Below are positions 45,584-53,432 of a stretch of DNA of 64,000 bases, piece by piece. The position numbers were made by a program, and so were the translations under genes. Source of the stretch: JBDTVS01 sp040007095. GTDB lineage: Bacteria > Acidobacteriota > Vicinamibacteria > Vicinamibacterales > CAVVIG01. The DNA lies in assembly GCA_040007095.1 (NCBI GenBank), contig JBDTVS010000135.1, positions 62,001 through 126,000 of the forward strand, given 5' to 3'. A model generated the notes under the pieces. The model had not been told where the DNA came from. It saw nothing but the letters and a program-made list of their open reading frames with translations, and did not search any database. Numbering within the stretch: the stretch's first letter is position 1; every line of letters starts with the position of its first letter.

Positions 45584-45831
45584 CCGACACGTCTCCAGAT
45601 GTTCAGGCGTGCTTTGACGAGCTCATGCGCCAGCGCTCCGGCAGCGACCGCGTTCGCATGATGAGCGAAATGTTCGACTTCGCCAAAGAGCTCGTGCTTT
45701 CCAACCTTCGCGAAACCCATCGGGGCGCGACAGGTGTCGAATTGCGCGTACTGCTCTTCGAGCGTCTCTACGGCGACGACTTGAACCCGGCCCAGCGTGC
45801 GAGCGTCGTGGCCAGATTGCGCGAAGGGTGA
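45580..45831 (+). CDS. small partner protein of the nucleotidyltransferase-like gene
   Basis: An 83-residue protein that starts at GTG, overlapping the preceding stop (GTGA). It is helix-rich (QRSGSDRVRMMSEMFDFAKE then LVLSNLRE), as commonly found coupled to nucleotidyltransferase-like genes, possibly as an antitoxin or regulator; this role is inference. With its upstream partner truncated it is probably a relic. Confidence 0.62.
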   Translation: MTDTSPDVQACFDELMRQRSGSDRVRMMSEMFDFAKELVLSNLRETHRGATGVELRVLLFERLYGDDLNPAQRASVVARLREG

Positions 45832-46016
45832 CGGTCAATCGTCGGTTGGTTCGACGTCGTATGACCAGGCTTCACACGACCTACGCCGAGGGTAGGCGTG
45901 GCTCGACCACTTCTGGGATACTCGCGCAATCCGCCGCGGCATGGCGCCTGACGTTCAGCTCAGCGCCAAACGGGGAACACAGGGGGGAACAGGCCCCGCG
46001 CCAGGTGCTCCTCCAA

Positions 46017-47384
46017 TCAGCTCACGCAAAGCGCCGTGAGCGCTCGCACACTCGCCGCGCCATCGATGGCGCGCAGGGCCGCGAACGCTCGCTCGGCCGC
46101 TGTCCTCGTCAGCGATCGCTCCGCGCAGCCCAGGAACTTCGTGGACAGTTCCTCGTCGCTCAACCTTCCCGGGTAGCCGCGGGCGCCGTCGGCTCGATCG
46201 GCGACGGTGCGTCCATCCCGCAGTCGGACCGAGACGCGCGCTTGTGACAGCGGCGGCCCGGCGGAGTCGAACGCGGGATTCGCGCGCAGGGTCACGCGCG
46301 CCATCAGCGCCTGCACCCGCTCGTCGTGAATGCGAGGCAGATCGAAGGTGTCGATTGTCGGATGGCCGAACACGAGCGCGGCGGCCGCGCAGAACGGCAT
46401 GCTGAACTTGGCTTCCAGTGCGCTGCTCGGCCGCGCGTAAATCAACAGCCGCGGCGTCATCGAGTCCACCTCGACCTCAATCGCCTCGACATCGTCGGCC
46501 GTGAAGCCGTGGCGGCGCTTCAAGTCGAGGAGCACGTCGAGCGGCGGATGTGTGGCGGCGCAGGAAGGATAAAGCTTGACGGTGACGCCGGTGTCGAGAA
46601 TCTCCCAACGCGAATCGAGGTCGGTCAACGCCTCGGCGAGCGCCGCAGCGGGCCGCTCGCTGTCCATCGCCGCAAGGTACCCCTGCGGTCCGTCGATCGC
46701 GCACTCGCTGGCGGTGAACCCTGCTTTGGCGAGACGCGCCGCCATCAGACCGTTGCGCGCCGCCAGCCCGGCATGGAGCGGCTTCACCATCGTGCCAATG
46801 TTCTCCTTCAATCCGCAGGCCGAGGACGCGGCGATGCCAAGGGCGTGAGCGGTGGCGGCGGCATCGAGGCCGAGCACGCGCGCCGCCGCCGCCGCCGCGC
46901 CAAGCGTGCCAATCGATGATGTGCAGTGCCAGCCTCGCTCGTGATAGTGGCGCGGGTTCATCGTGGCGCCGAGCCGGCATTCGATTTCAAAGCCGATGAC
47001 GTACGCATCCAGCACCGATCGGCCCGATGCTTCGACCAGTTCCGCGGCGGCCAGCGCCGCCGGGACCAGCACACAGCTCGGATGGGCCAGCGAGACGAAG
47101 CACATGTCGTCGAAATCCAGCGCGTGGGCTGCCACCCCGTTCAGCATCGCGGCATCTGCCGCGCTCGCGCTCGAGGAGGTGCCCAGAATCCGGCACGGAC
47201 CGTGGCCGTCCGCACCGACGACCGTGCGCGCGATTCTGGCCGCAGGTTCCGGCGCTCCCGCCAGGATCACGCCGACCGTATCGCACACGGCTAGTGCCGC
47301 CCGGTGACGGGCGTCGGCGGGCGGTACGCCGGTCGACACGAACTCCGATAACCCCGCCGCTACGCTCCTGGTCGCTACGTCCAT
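46017..47384 (-). CDS. MmgE/PrpD family protein
   Basis: A 455-residue protein. Family landmarks: LAVCDTVGVILAGAPEPAAR, an HALDFDDMCFVSLAHPSCVL active-site region, and ATNP-like ATMNPRHYHERGWHCTSSIG, with the C-terminal half closing on ALTALCVS. Members include 2-methylcitrate dehydratase and cis-aconitate decarboxylase; here the substrate is unknown. The presence of Tcu-type genes 7 kb away makes a tricarboxylate-like substrate plausible, but no direct link is seen. Cytoplasmic. Confidence 0.9.
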   Translation of the reverse strand: MDVATRSVAAGLSEFVSTGVPPADARHRAALAVCDTVGVILAGAPEPAARIARTVVGADGHGPCRILGTSSSASAADAAMLNGVAAHALDFDDMCFVSLAHPSCVLVPAALAAAELVEASGRSVLDAYVIGFEIECRLGATMNPRHYHERGWHCTSSIGTLGAAAAAARVLGLDAAATAHALGIAASSACGLKENIGTMVKPLHAGLAARNGLMAARLAKAGFTASECAIDGPQGYLAAMDSERPAAALAEALTDLDSRWEILDTGVTVKLYPSCAATHPPLDVLLDLKRRHGFTADDVEAIEVEVDSMTPRLLIYARPSSALEAKFSMPFCAAAALVFGHPTIDTFDLPRIHDERVQALMARVTLRANPAFDSAGPPLSQARVSVRLRDGRTVADRADGARGYPGRLSDEELSTKFLGCAERSLTRTAAERAFAALRAIDGAASVRALTALCVS

Positions 47385-47516
47385 GCAATGTGCTCCGCTC
47401 GGTCCGGTTAGAGCATTGTTCGTCGTTTCTGAATCGGATTCCTTTTCGCGTCTTCGTGATTTCGCGGTTGCATTTGGCGTTGTCGTTCGCTTGCGCGGTC
47501 TCGGCTCGGTCGAGTG

Positions 47517-48395
47517 TTACCGGGACGGGCTCCGCGAGAAGTTGATGCCCTCTTTCAGGAACTTCTCGTAGCGTCCGGGATCAAGATTGTTCTCGGCACA
47601 GACGTACTCGCCGAGTCGCGTGCCCTCGCGAAGCATGATGGTCGTGCGAATGGTCCACGGCCGTGTGAACACGTTAGGATCTTCGATGGTCGCTTCGTAA
47701 TTGATCTGATCTTTGTCGACCCGGGTATATCGTTCGACGACGTGCAGCGACTCCGAGTGCAGCGTCCCGGTGCCGGTCAACCAGGTCCTGTCGTTGAAGC
47801 CGGTCACATCCACCACCAGCGTGTCTTTTTCCCACCGACCCACGGAGTCGCCCAGATAGGTGGGCACCAGATTCTGCGGGTGCGCCGTGTTCAGGGGAAT
47901 CACGCGGAAGACGTTCATGTACTCGTAGAGGATGACGATCCGCTGCGGCGTCTGGACGAATTGAAATGGAAAGAGACCGACGAGGTGCAGCCTGGGAATG
48001 CCGGGCGGCAGGCACTCGGCCACCGGGTCGTCGATTCCCCGCCGGTTGAACGCTTCGAGCACTTTCTGCGCCGCCCACGGTTGGTACGGCGCCGGATCGG
48101 TCACGACCTGCTGCGACGCCGGGTTGGCTGGCGCCGAGGGGTCGCGTCCGGTGCCGCCAACTCCCAGCCCCGAGTTTGCCTCCTCCCAGGTGCCGCGCCG
48201 ATTGTTCGCGCCTTGCCAGACGCCGGTCAGATCGGGCTTGCCGTCGGCGGTGCGCGGGACGGCGCTCTTTGCCGGGCCTGTCGCCGACGCCGCGGGCCGA
48301 CCGTTCACCCTCGTCTGCGCCGACAGGGTCGTCGGTATCCACACGACCGATAGCAAGGCTGTCACGTGGACTGCCGCAAAGAAGGCGCGCATCAT
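47517..48395 (-). CDS. secreted protein of unnamed family S (copy 3)
   Basis: A 292-residue protein, shorter than the other two copies, with a signal peptide (to about residue 26). Shared landmarks are PDLTGVWQGANNRRGTW, PQNLVPTYLGDSVGRWEKDT, LVVDVTGFNDRTW and NVFTRPWTIRTTIML. It overlaps the DUF6152 gene upstream by 4 nt (48392-48395), so the two are translationally coupled. The DUF6152/family S pairing occurs here and at 3333-4816. Between the start of MmgE/PrpD and this gene a short R1 remnant (CTTCGTGATTTCGCGGTTGC, 47453-47472) lies in the gap. Confidence 0.84.
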   Translation of the reverse strand: MMRAFFAAVHVTALLSVVWIPTTLSAQTRVNGRPAASATGPAKSAVPRTADGKPDLTGVWQGANNRRGTWEEANSGLGVGGTGRDPSAPANPASQQVVTDPAPYQPWAAQKVLEAFNRRGIDDPVAECLPPGIPRLHLVGLFPFQFVQTPQRIVILYEYMNVFRVIPLNTAHPQNLVPTYLGDSVGRWEKDTLVVDVTGFNDRTWLTGTGTLHSESLHVVERYTRVDKDQINYEATIEDPNVFTRPWTIRTTIMLREGTRLGEYVCAENNLDPGRYEKFLKEGINFSRSPSR

Positions 48396-48832
48396 GGCAC
48401 CTTCACCGCGGGTGTGCTGCCACCGTCGCCTGTACCGGCCGGAGGTCCGAAGAACAGCTTCTTGCTGTCGGCGAAGGTGACCTCGCGCGAATGCGCCAGA
48501 TTCGAATCGTCCCTGGATCGCCAGCCAAAGACCGTCACCTTGTCCCCCGCCTTCATCGTGACGTTGCGCGTCCAGCCGGTCCGGTACAGCGCCGTCGGAG
48601 GGTAACCCTCGAGCTTCCAGTTCTCGACATGGCCGTTGTCGTCGGTGACGTCCAGGAAGAAGTAGCTGTGCGGATTGGTCCAGTCGATTCTGGTCACGAT
48701 CCCGGTGAGCGTAATCGGCTTATTGGCGTCGTATTCCGCTCCAAACGAATGGTGCGCCAGCAGAGGCGCCGTCACGCACCACAGCCAAAGCGCTCCAGCC
48801 AACCAGCCGGCCGCCGATATTCTCTTTGCCAT
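48392..48832 (-). CDS. DUF6152 family periplasmic protein (copy 3)
   Basis: A 146-residue protein. The signal peptide (to about residue 25) ends at LAHHSFGAEYDANKPITLTG, followed by WTNPHSYFFLDVTDDNGHVE, the clearest match to the family of the three copies. It is translationally coupled to family S copy 3 (4-nt overlap) and follows the small membrane protein gene by 28 nt, so a three-gene operon is likely. Confidence 0.88.
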   Translation of the reverse strand: MAKRISAAGWLAGALWLWCVTAPLLAHHSFGAEYDANKPITLTGIVTRIDWTNPHSYFFLDVTDDNGHVENWKLEGYPPTALYRTGWTRNVTMKAGDKVTVFGWRSRDDSNLAHSREVTFADSKKLFFGPPAGTGDGGSTPAVKVP

Positions 48833-48860
48833 GCTGACTCCTTTCGCTTTCTGACGGCCC

Positions 48861-49043
48861 TTAGCGGCGTCGGTTCGCGGTCACGACCATGCCCGTCCCA
48901 ACGGCGATGGCGATGGCGCCGTAAATCGCCCATCGAGTCTGGCCCGTCATGAAGCTGCCCGGCAGGACATTGATGCCTTGAAGGAACCAGATGACGCCCA
49001 TCAAGGCCAGCAGCACGCCGACGATACTCAGGGTGATTCGCAT
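48861..49043 (-). CDS. small two-helix membrane protein
   Basis: A 60-residue protein, MRITLSIVGVLLALMGVIWF, then LQGINVLPGSFMTGQTRWAI and a second helix. It is widespread and uncharacterised, with a conserved-looking INVLPGSFMTGQ loop. It heads the run with DUF6152 and family S copy 3. An R2 palindrome begins 7 nt upstream of its start. Confidence 0.75.
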   Translation of the reverse strand: MRITLSIVGVLLALMGVIWFLQGINVLPGSFMTGQTRWAIYGAIAIAVGTGMVVTANRRR

Positions 49044-49050
49044 AGATGTC

Positions 49051-49215
49051 TAGTGTCCTGCGTCCGACCCTTTAGGACGTCTTCCGGGCGGGGCATCCCG
49101 CCTGGCGGCGTTGCTCCTCCCTCAGATACTCCCGGTATCCTCGGTCGTCGCGCCTTGCCACGCGGGCGCCGCGCGCCGGAAGCCGTGTACTAAATCGTCG
49201 AACGCAGGACACTAG
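49051..49215. repeat. R2 giant palindrome, copy 6
   Basis: Outer arms 49051-49075 and 49191-49215 pair over 25 nt with three mismatches (left TAGTGTCCTGCGTCC) and continue inward through CTTCCGG and CCGGAAG. The apical stem is GATAC (49125-49129), loop TCCCG, GTATC (49135-49139). It fills the whole gap between two co-directional genes; the TAG stop of the ABC exporter gene (49212-49214) lies in its right arm. Confidence 0.92.
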
Positions 49216-50996
49216 CTGGCTCTCTTGCCGTGCAGGAGCATGTCCAGGGCGTGCTGCATCGATCCGGCCGGGGTAATGTCTCCCGCGTTGATGAAGAAAA
49301 TCTCGTCGGCGTTCGCGATCGTATTCAGGCGGTGCGCAATGATGACCTTGGTCGTCGACGGCGGCAGCTTCGCAAGAATCTCCTCGAGCAACTGCTCCGT
49401 CACCGTATCGATGTTGGCGGTCGCTTCGTCCAGGATCAGAATCTCGGGGTCTCTGAGCACCGCCCGCATGAACGCGATGAGCTGTTTCTGGCCAAGGCTG
49501 ATCCCCTCGCCCATCGAGGCCACGCGTGTCTCGAGCCCCTGTGCAAAGCGAGCCAGCAGGCCGTCCAGATTTCGCGCGGTCAGCAATCCCACGATGTGCT
49601 CGTTGGCGTATGCCTGGTAGGTCTCGTTGCCGTACAAGATATTGTCCCGAATCGTGCCGGTGAAGAGGAACGGATCCTGCAAAATGAAGCCGACTTTGCG
49701 GGTGCGGCCTTCCGGCTGGTACGAACGGATGTCCCTGCCGTCCAGCAGCACGCGTCCGCCGGTCGGATCGTAGAGGCGTGCCATCAGAGACGCCGTGGTC
49801 GTTTTTCCTCCGCCGGTCGGCCCGACGAGCGCGTAGGTTTTCCCGCGCTCGAGCGTGAAGGTGCCGCCCTTCAGCACTTCCTGTCCGCCGGGATAGCTGA
49901 AATGGACGTTCTCGAATTCGAGGACCGGTCCCGAGCGCGCCGGCTCGCCAGTCGCGATCGGCATGTTCGACTCGAGCTTGAGCACGGCGGAAATACGGTC
50001 GAGCCCGGCCAGCGCCAGCTGAAACGACGCCCACACGGCGGCGAGCTGGCGCAGCGGCGTGTAGAAGCTGTTCACGTACATCAGGACGCCAATCAGCATT
50101 CCGACCGTCAGCTGCCCGGCGGCGATGAGGTACGCGCCGTACGACAGCGCCGAGAGCTGCGCCAGGTTGAATGCCAGCCCGAAAATCGAGATGAACATGT
50201 TGCCGGCGATGCCGGCGCTGACCGCCGCGGCGAAATTCTTCTGATTCGCTTCGTCGAACTTCTGGCGGAAGTAGTCGAGACGGTTGAACGCGACAATGAC
50301 CTTGAAGTTGCTCAGGCTCTCCTGAACGTCCGCGCTCAGCCCGCCGAGCGACTGCAGGCCTTTCAGGTTCCGCTGTCTCACCCACGTGGAGGTCAATCGC
50401 GTGAGGATCAGGACGCCCAGCGCCGGCAGCAGCGCGGCGATGCCGACGCGCGGGTTGAGCGTCAACAGCAACAGGGCGGCGCCGGCCATCAGGGAGATGT
50501 TGCTGGCGAGTTGCACCAGCGACTGCGCGAAGAACTGGTTCAGCTTGTCCGTGTCGTTGTTGATTCTGGAGATCAGGTCGCCCGACTTGTTCTGATTGAA
50601 GAAGTCGAGCGGCAGCTCCTGCAGCTTGGTAAAGAGCGCATTGCGGAGCTTGAACAGCACGCGTCGTCCCACCGTGCCCATTCGCTGTGTCTGAACATAG
50701 GTGGCAATCAGCCCGGCCACGTAAATGACGAGGAGCAGCGCCGACAATCCCAGGAGGCCGAGGAAATCCCGGTTGCGGATGTTGACGTCGATCGCGCGGC
50801 TGATGATCACCGGGGCGAGCAGGGCCGACCCCGTCGAGACGATGATGGCGAGCAAGACGAGGGCGAGGGTGCGCTTCTCGTCGGCCATCAGCGGCGCGAG
50901 GCGCTTCAATGCCGTCCCGACCGTCGCCGTCGCCTCCCGGGAGGTCGCGCTGCTAAGCGTGTAGCTCGTAGAGGCTGGTGCTTCGTTGCGAGTCAT
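49212..50996 (-). CDS. ABC exporter subunit with consensus Walker B, degenerate signature
   Basis: A 594-residue half-transporter: an N-terminal six-helix domain (LALVLLAIIVSTGSALLAPV onward) and a nucleotide-binding domain. Walker A is GPTGGGKTTT (about residue 390-400). The signature is GISLGQKQ (about 500), where Gly-Gly of the LSGGQ form is lost. Walker B is LILDEATANID with the catalytic Glu (about 521), and the switch His is in VIIAHRLNTI (about 553). It partners the gene at 50953, with a 44-nt overlap, to form a heterodimeric exporter. The exported substrate is unknown. Confidence 0.92.
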   Translation of the reverse strand: MTRNEAPASTSYTLSSATSREATATVGTALKRLAPLMADEKRTLALVLLAIIVSTGSALLAPVIISRAIDVNIRNRDFLGLLGLSALLLVIYVAGLIATYVQTQRMGTVGRRVLFKLRNALFTKLQELPLDFFNQNKSGDLISRINNDTDKLNQFFAQSLVQLASNISLMAGAALLLLTLNPRVGIAALLPALGVLILTRLTSTWVRQRNLKGLQSLGGLSADVQESLSNFKVIVAFNRLDYFRQKFDEANQKNFAAAVSAGIAGNMFISIFGLAFNLAQLSALSYGAYLIAAGQLTVGMLIGVLMYVNSFYTPLRQLAAVWASFQLALAGLDRISAVLKLESNMPIATGEPARSGPVLEFENVHFSYPGGQEVLKGGTFTLERGKTYALVGPTGGGKTTTASLMARLYDPTGGRVLLDGRDIRSYQPEGRTRKVGFILQDPFLFTGTIRDNILYGNETYQAYANEHIVGLLTARNLDGLLARFAQGLETRVASMGEGISLGQKQLIAFMRAVLRDPEILILDEATANIDTVTEQLLEEILAKLPPSTTKVIIAHRLNTIANADEIFFINAGDITPAGSMQHALDMLLHGKRAS

Positions 50997-52734
50997 AGAT
51001 TTGGACGTACTCGGGAGACGTGTCCAGTAATTGCCGGTGGGTGCCGGACGCCAGCACCTCGCCCTCCATCAACAGCAGAATCTGGTCGTAATCCTCCACG
51101 GGACCAATCTTCTGCGTCACCGACAGCAGGGTGATTCCCGGATAGTTGCGCTGCACGTTCTCGAGAATCTTGCGCTCGGTGGTCGAATCGACCCGCGAGG
51201 TGAAGTCGTCGAGCAGCAGGACGCGGGGATTCAGTGCCAACGCCCGAGCCAGCATGATCCGCTGCTTCTGGCCGCCCGAGAGACTGCTGCCCCGCTCGGA
51301 GACGATCGTATCCAGCTTGTCGGGCAGACCGTCGACGAAATCCTTGAGCTCGGCGGTCGTAATGGCTTTCTCGAGATCCTCGTCCTTGACCGTCTTGCTG
51401 AAGGCGATGTTCTCCCGCAGGGTGAGGCTGAAGATGATGGAGTCCTGAAAGACGAACCCGATCTGTTCGTGGAGCGCGATTTTCTGATAGTCGTCGATGC
51501 TCCGGCCGTCGTATTCGACGCGCCCGCTATCGGGCTTCAGCAATCCCGTCAATAGATAGAGCAGTTGGGTCTTGCCGGCCGCCGTCGGACCGATCACCGC
51601 CGTCTTGGTGCCGGCCTGCACCGCGAAGGAGACGCCTTTCAGCACGGACTTCGCGTCAAAGGTCACGTGGACGTCCCGCACCGAGATGTCACCTCGGAGC
51701 CTGGCGGTGATGGTGCCGGAATCGGGCTGCTCGGGAGTGTCCAGCACGTTCGAGATGCGCTGAAACGCGGCGCCCGCCAGCGCCATGATGTTGCTCATGA
51801 AGCCGATGATGATCACCGGAAAAATGAGGATGAAGAGATAGTTGTTGAAGGCGCTGAAATCCCCGAGGCTCATCGAGCCCTGGATCACGAACCGTCCGCC
51901 AAGCGTCAGGATCGTCAGCGTCGCCAGGTTGGTGCCGAAGACGATCGCCGGAATGAGACTGGCGAAGAGCCGCAGGATGCTGAGGCTGATGTCGCGCGCA
52001 TTCGTATTGGCCGCGAGGAACTTGAGGTACTCCAGGTGCTGCGAGTTGAGCAGCCGGATCAGCGCGGCGCCCAGGATGCTCTCGTTGATGACGTGATTCA
52101 GCGTGTCGACCGCTGCCTGCGCCTTGACGAAGAGCTTCCTGACGCGAGCGAAGACGAGAAAGAACGACACGCCAATCGCCGGCAGGATCGACAGCACGGC
52201 CAGCCCGAGCCTCCAGTTGATCGACAGCAACAGCACGCTGGCGCCGATGATCAGGAACACTGAAGAGACGAGCGAGGCGATGGCCTGGGAGACGAACATC
52301 TTGACGGCGTCGACGTCCGACGTCAGGTTCGTCAATAACACCGCGGGCGTGACGCGCTGAATGTAGGCGTGATCCTGGACGGACAGCTTGGCCACCAGCC
52401 TGGTCCGCAGGTCTCGCGCCACCCGCTCCGAGGCGTAGGTTTGCGTGACGTTCTGCAGGTAGGCGAAGAAGAAAATCCCGAGCGCGATCAAGAACAGCTC
52501 CAGGACCAGGCCGGCCAGAATCGGCCGTTGCTCGGTGTAGCCGTCGATGGCCCGGCCGATCAGCCGGGGGACCATCAGGTTCAGTCCGTTGCCGAGAATG
52601 GTCAGGGCCACGAGCGCCGCGACGAGCGGCGTATAGGGCCCGAGCAGGCTGAAGAGACTGGACCGTCGAGGGACGGCTGGTTGTGGGGCGCCGGCGGTCG
52701 TCGGCGTGCTCGCCATCGCCGCGTACGATACCAC
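50953..52734 (-). CDS. ABC exporter subunit with degenerate Walker B, consensus signature
   Basis: A 593-residue half-transporter. Walker A is GPTAAGKTQLL (about residue 382). The signature is SLSGGQKQR (about 485), the consensus form. Walker B is VLLLDDFTSRVD (about 507), where Asp replaces the catalytic Glu. The switch position is Gln in LLSVTQKIGPV (about 540) rather than His. These are the same substitutions known in the degenerate site of TM287/288-type heterodimers, so with the gene at 49212 it builds one active and one non-catalytic ATP site. Confidence 0.93.
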   Translation of the reverse strand: MVSYAAMASTPTTAGAPQPAVPRRSSLFSLLGPYTPLVAALVALTILGNGLNLMVPRLIGRAIDGYTEQRPILAGLVLELFLIALGIFFFAYLQNVTQTYASERVARDLRTRLVAKLSVQDHAYIQRVTPAVLLTNLTSDVDAVKMFVSQAIASLVSSVFLIIGASVLLLSINWRLGLAVLSILPAIGVSFFLVFARVRKLFVKAQAAVDTLNHVINESILGAALIRLLNSQHLEYLKFLAANTNARDISLSILRLFASLIPAIVFGTNLATLTILTLGGRFVIQGSMSLGDFSAFNNYLFILIFPVIIIGFMSNIMALAGAAFQRISNVLDTPEQPDSGTITARLRGDISVRDVHVTFDAKSVLKGVSFAVQAGTKTAVIGPTAAGKTQLLYLLTGLLKPDSGRVEYDGRSIDDYQKIALHEQIGFVFQDSIIFSLTLRENIAFSKTVKDEDLEKAITTAELKDFVDGLPDKLDTIVSERGSSLSGGQKQRIMLARALALNPRVLLLDDFTSRVDSTTERKILENVQRNYPGITLLSVTQKIGPVEDYDQILLLMEGEVLASGTHRQLLDTSPEYVQIYDSQRSTSLYELHA

Positions 52735-52770
52735 AGCGAAACTAGGTCACCTGGCGCTCCGCGACCCGGT

Positions 52771-53223
52771 CTAGCGCGCCGCGCATTCGTGGCTCGAGCA
52801 GAACTGGATCAGTGCGCGCTGCACTTCTTCACGCGCCAGCCGTTCCGCGCGCTCCCGCCGGGCCTTCGACACGCCTTTCGCCACCGACACGCCAATGTTC
52901 GACAGACTCACGTTGAACAACGGCTGGGTCGGTGAACCGCCGAACCGGACCGCCGGCAGCGAGGGGATGGCGCTGAAGTCGAGCAGGTCCACGAGATCCT
53001 GGAACCGCTGCTCTTCGTTGATATCAACCGAGAAATCCGGCTTGGCCCGCGGCTTGGACAGGCGCGGGTCCGGTTTTTTCAACGCGTCACGAATCCGGCT
53101 CAGCGATACGGGAAGCTCCCGCTGCGCCGCATCCTCGGCCGGTGCCTGCGCTGCGGTCCCCTGCATCGGCACCGCCAGCAACAGCGCCAGACTGACGATC
53201 GCGGTCGGCAGGGTGAACGACAT
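52771..53223 (-). CDS. secreted protein of unknown function
   Basis: A 150-residue protein from ATG 53223 with a signal peptide (to about residue 25). The mature part is charged and contains PDFSVDINEEQRFQDLVDLL and a C-terminal Arg/Glu-rich helix ending FCSSHECAAR with two Cys. No family was recognised. It precedes the ABC exporter operon in the same direction (gap 36 nt) and may be linked to it. Confidence 0.65.
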   Translation of the reverse strand: MSFTLPTAIVSLALLLAVPMQGTAAQAPAEDAAQRELPVSLSRIRDALKKPDPRLSKPRAKPDFSVDINEEQRFQDLVDLLDFSAIPSLPAVRFGGSPTQPLFNVSLSNIGVSVAKGVSKARRERAERLAREEVQRALIQFCSSHECAAR

Positions 53224-53432
53224 CAGTGATTTGGACGCCAAACCGGCGCCCACAGCCGGCATCCCACAAGCCTATACCGGGTCCGCCGAGAAGCCCAATG
53301 ATATCGGGCGACCGTGAGCCCGAGTCATTCGCATGCAACGACATTGAACTTCGCGCGGTCGGATTCGCGAACGCCGCCCGCCGGGATGCATCGCCGGCAG
53401 AATGCCAACGAACTTCTGAGACACTCCAATTT

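Noticed and set aside
45828..46247. A 139-codon frame after the small partner protein
   Set aside because: Mostly antisense to the end of the MmgE/PrpD gene; Arg-rich composition without motifs.
49230..51134. A 634-codon open frame on the plus strand
   Set aside because: Antisense to the ABC exporter subunit; very rich in Arg, Glu and Gln, with no domain.
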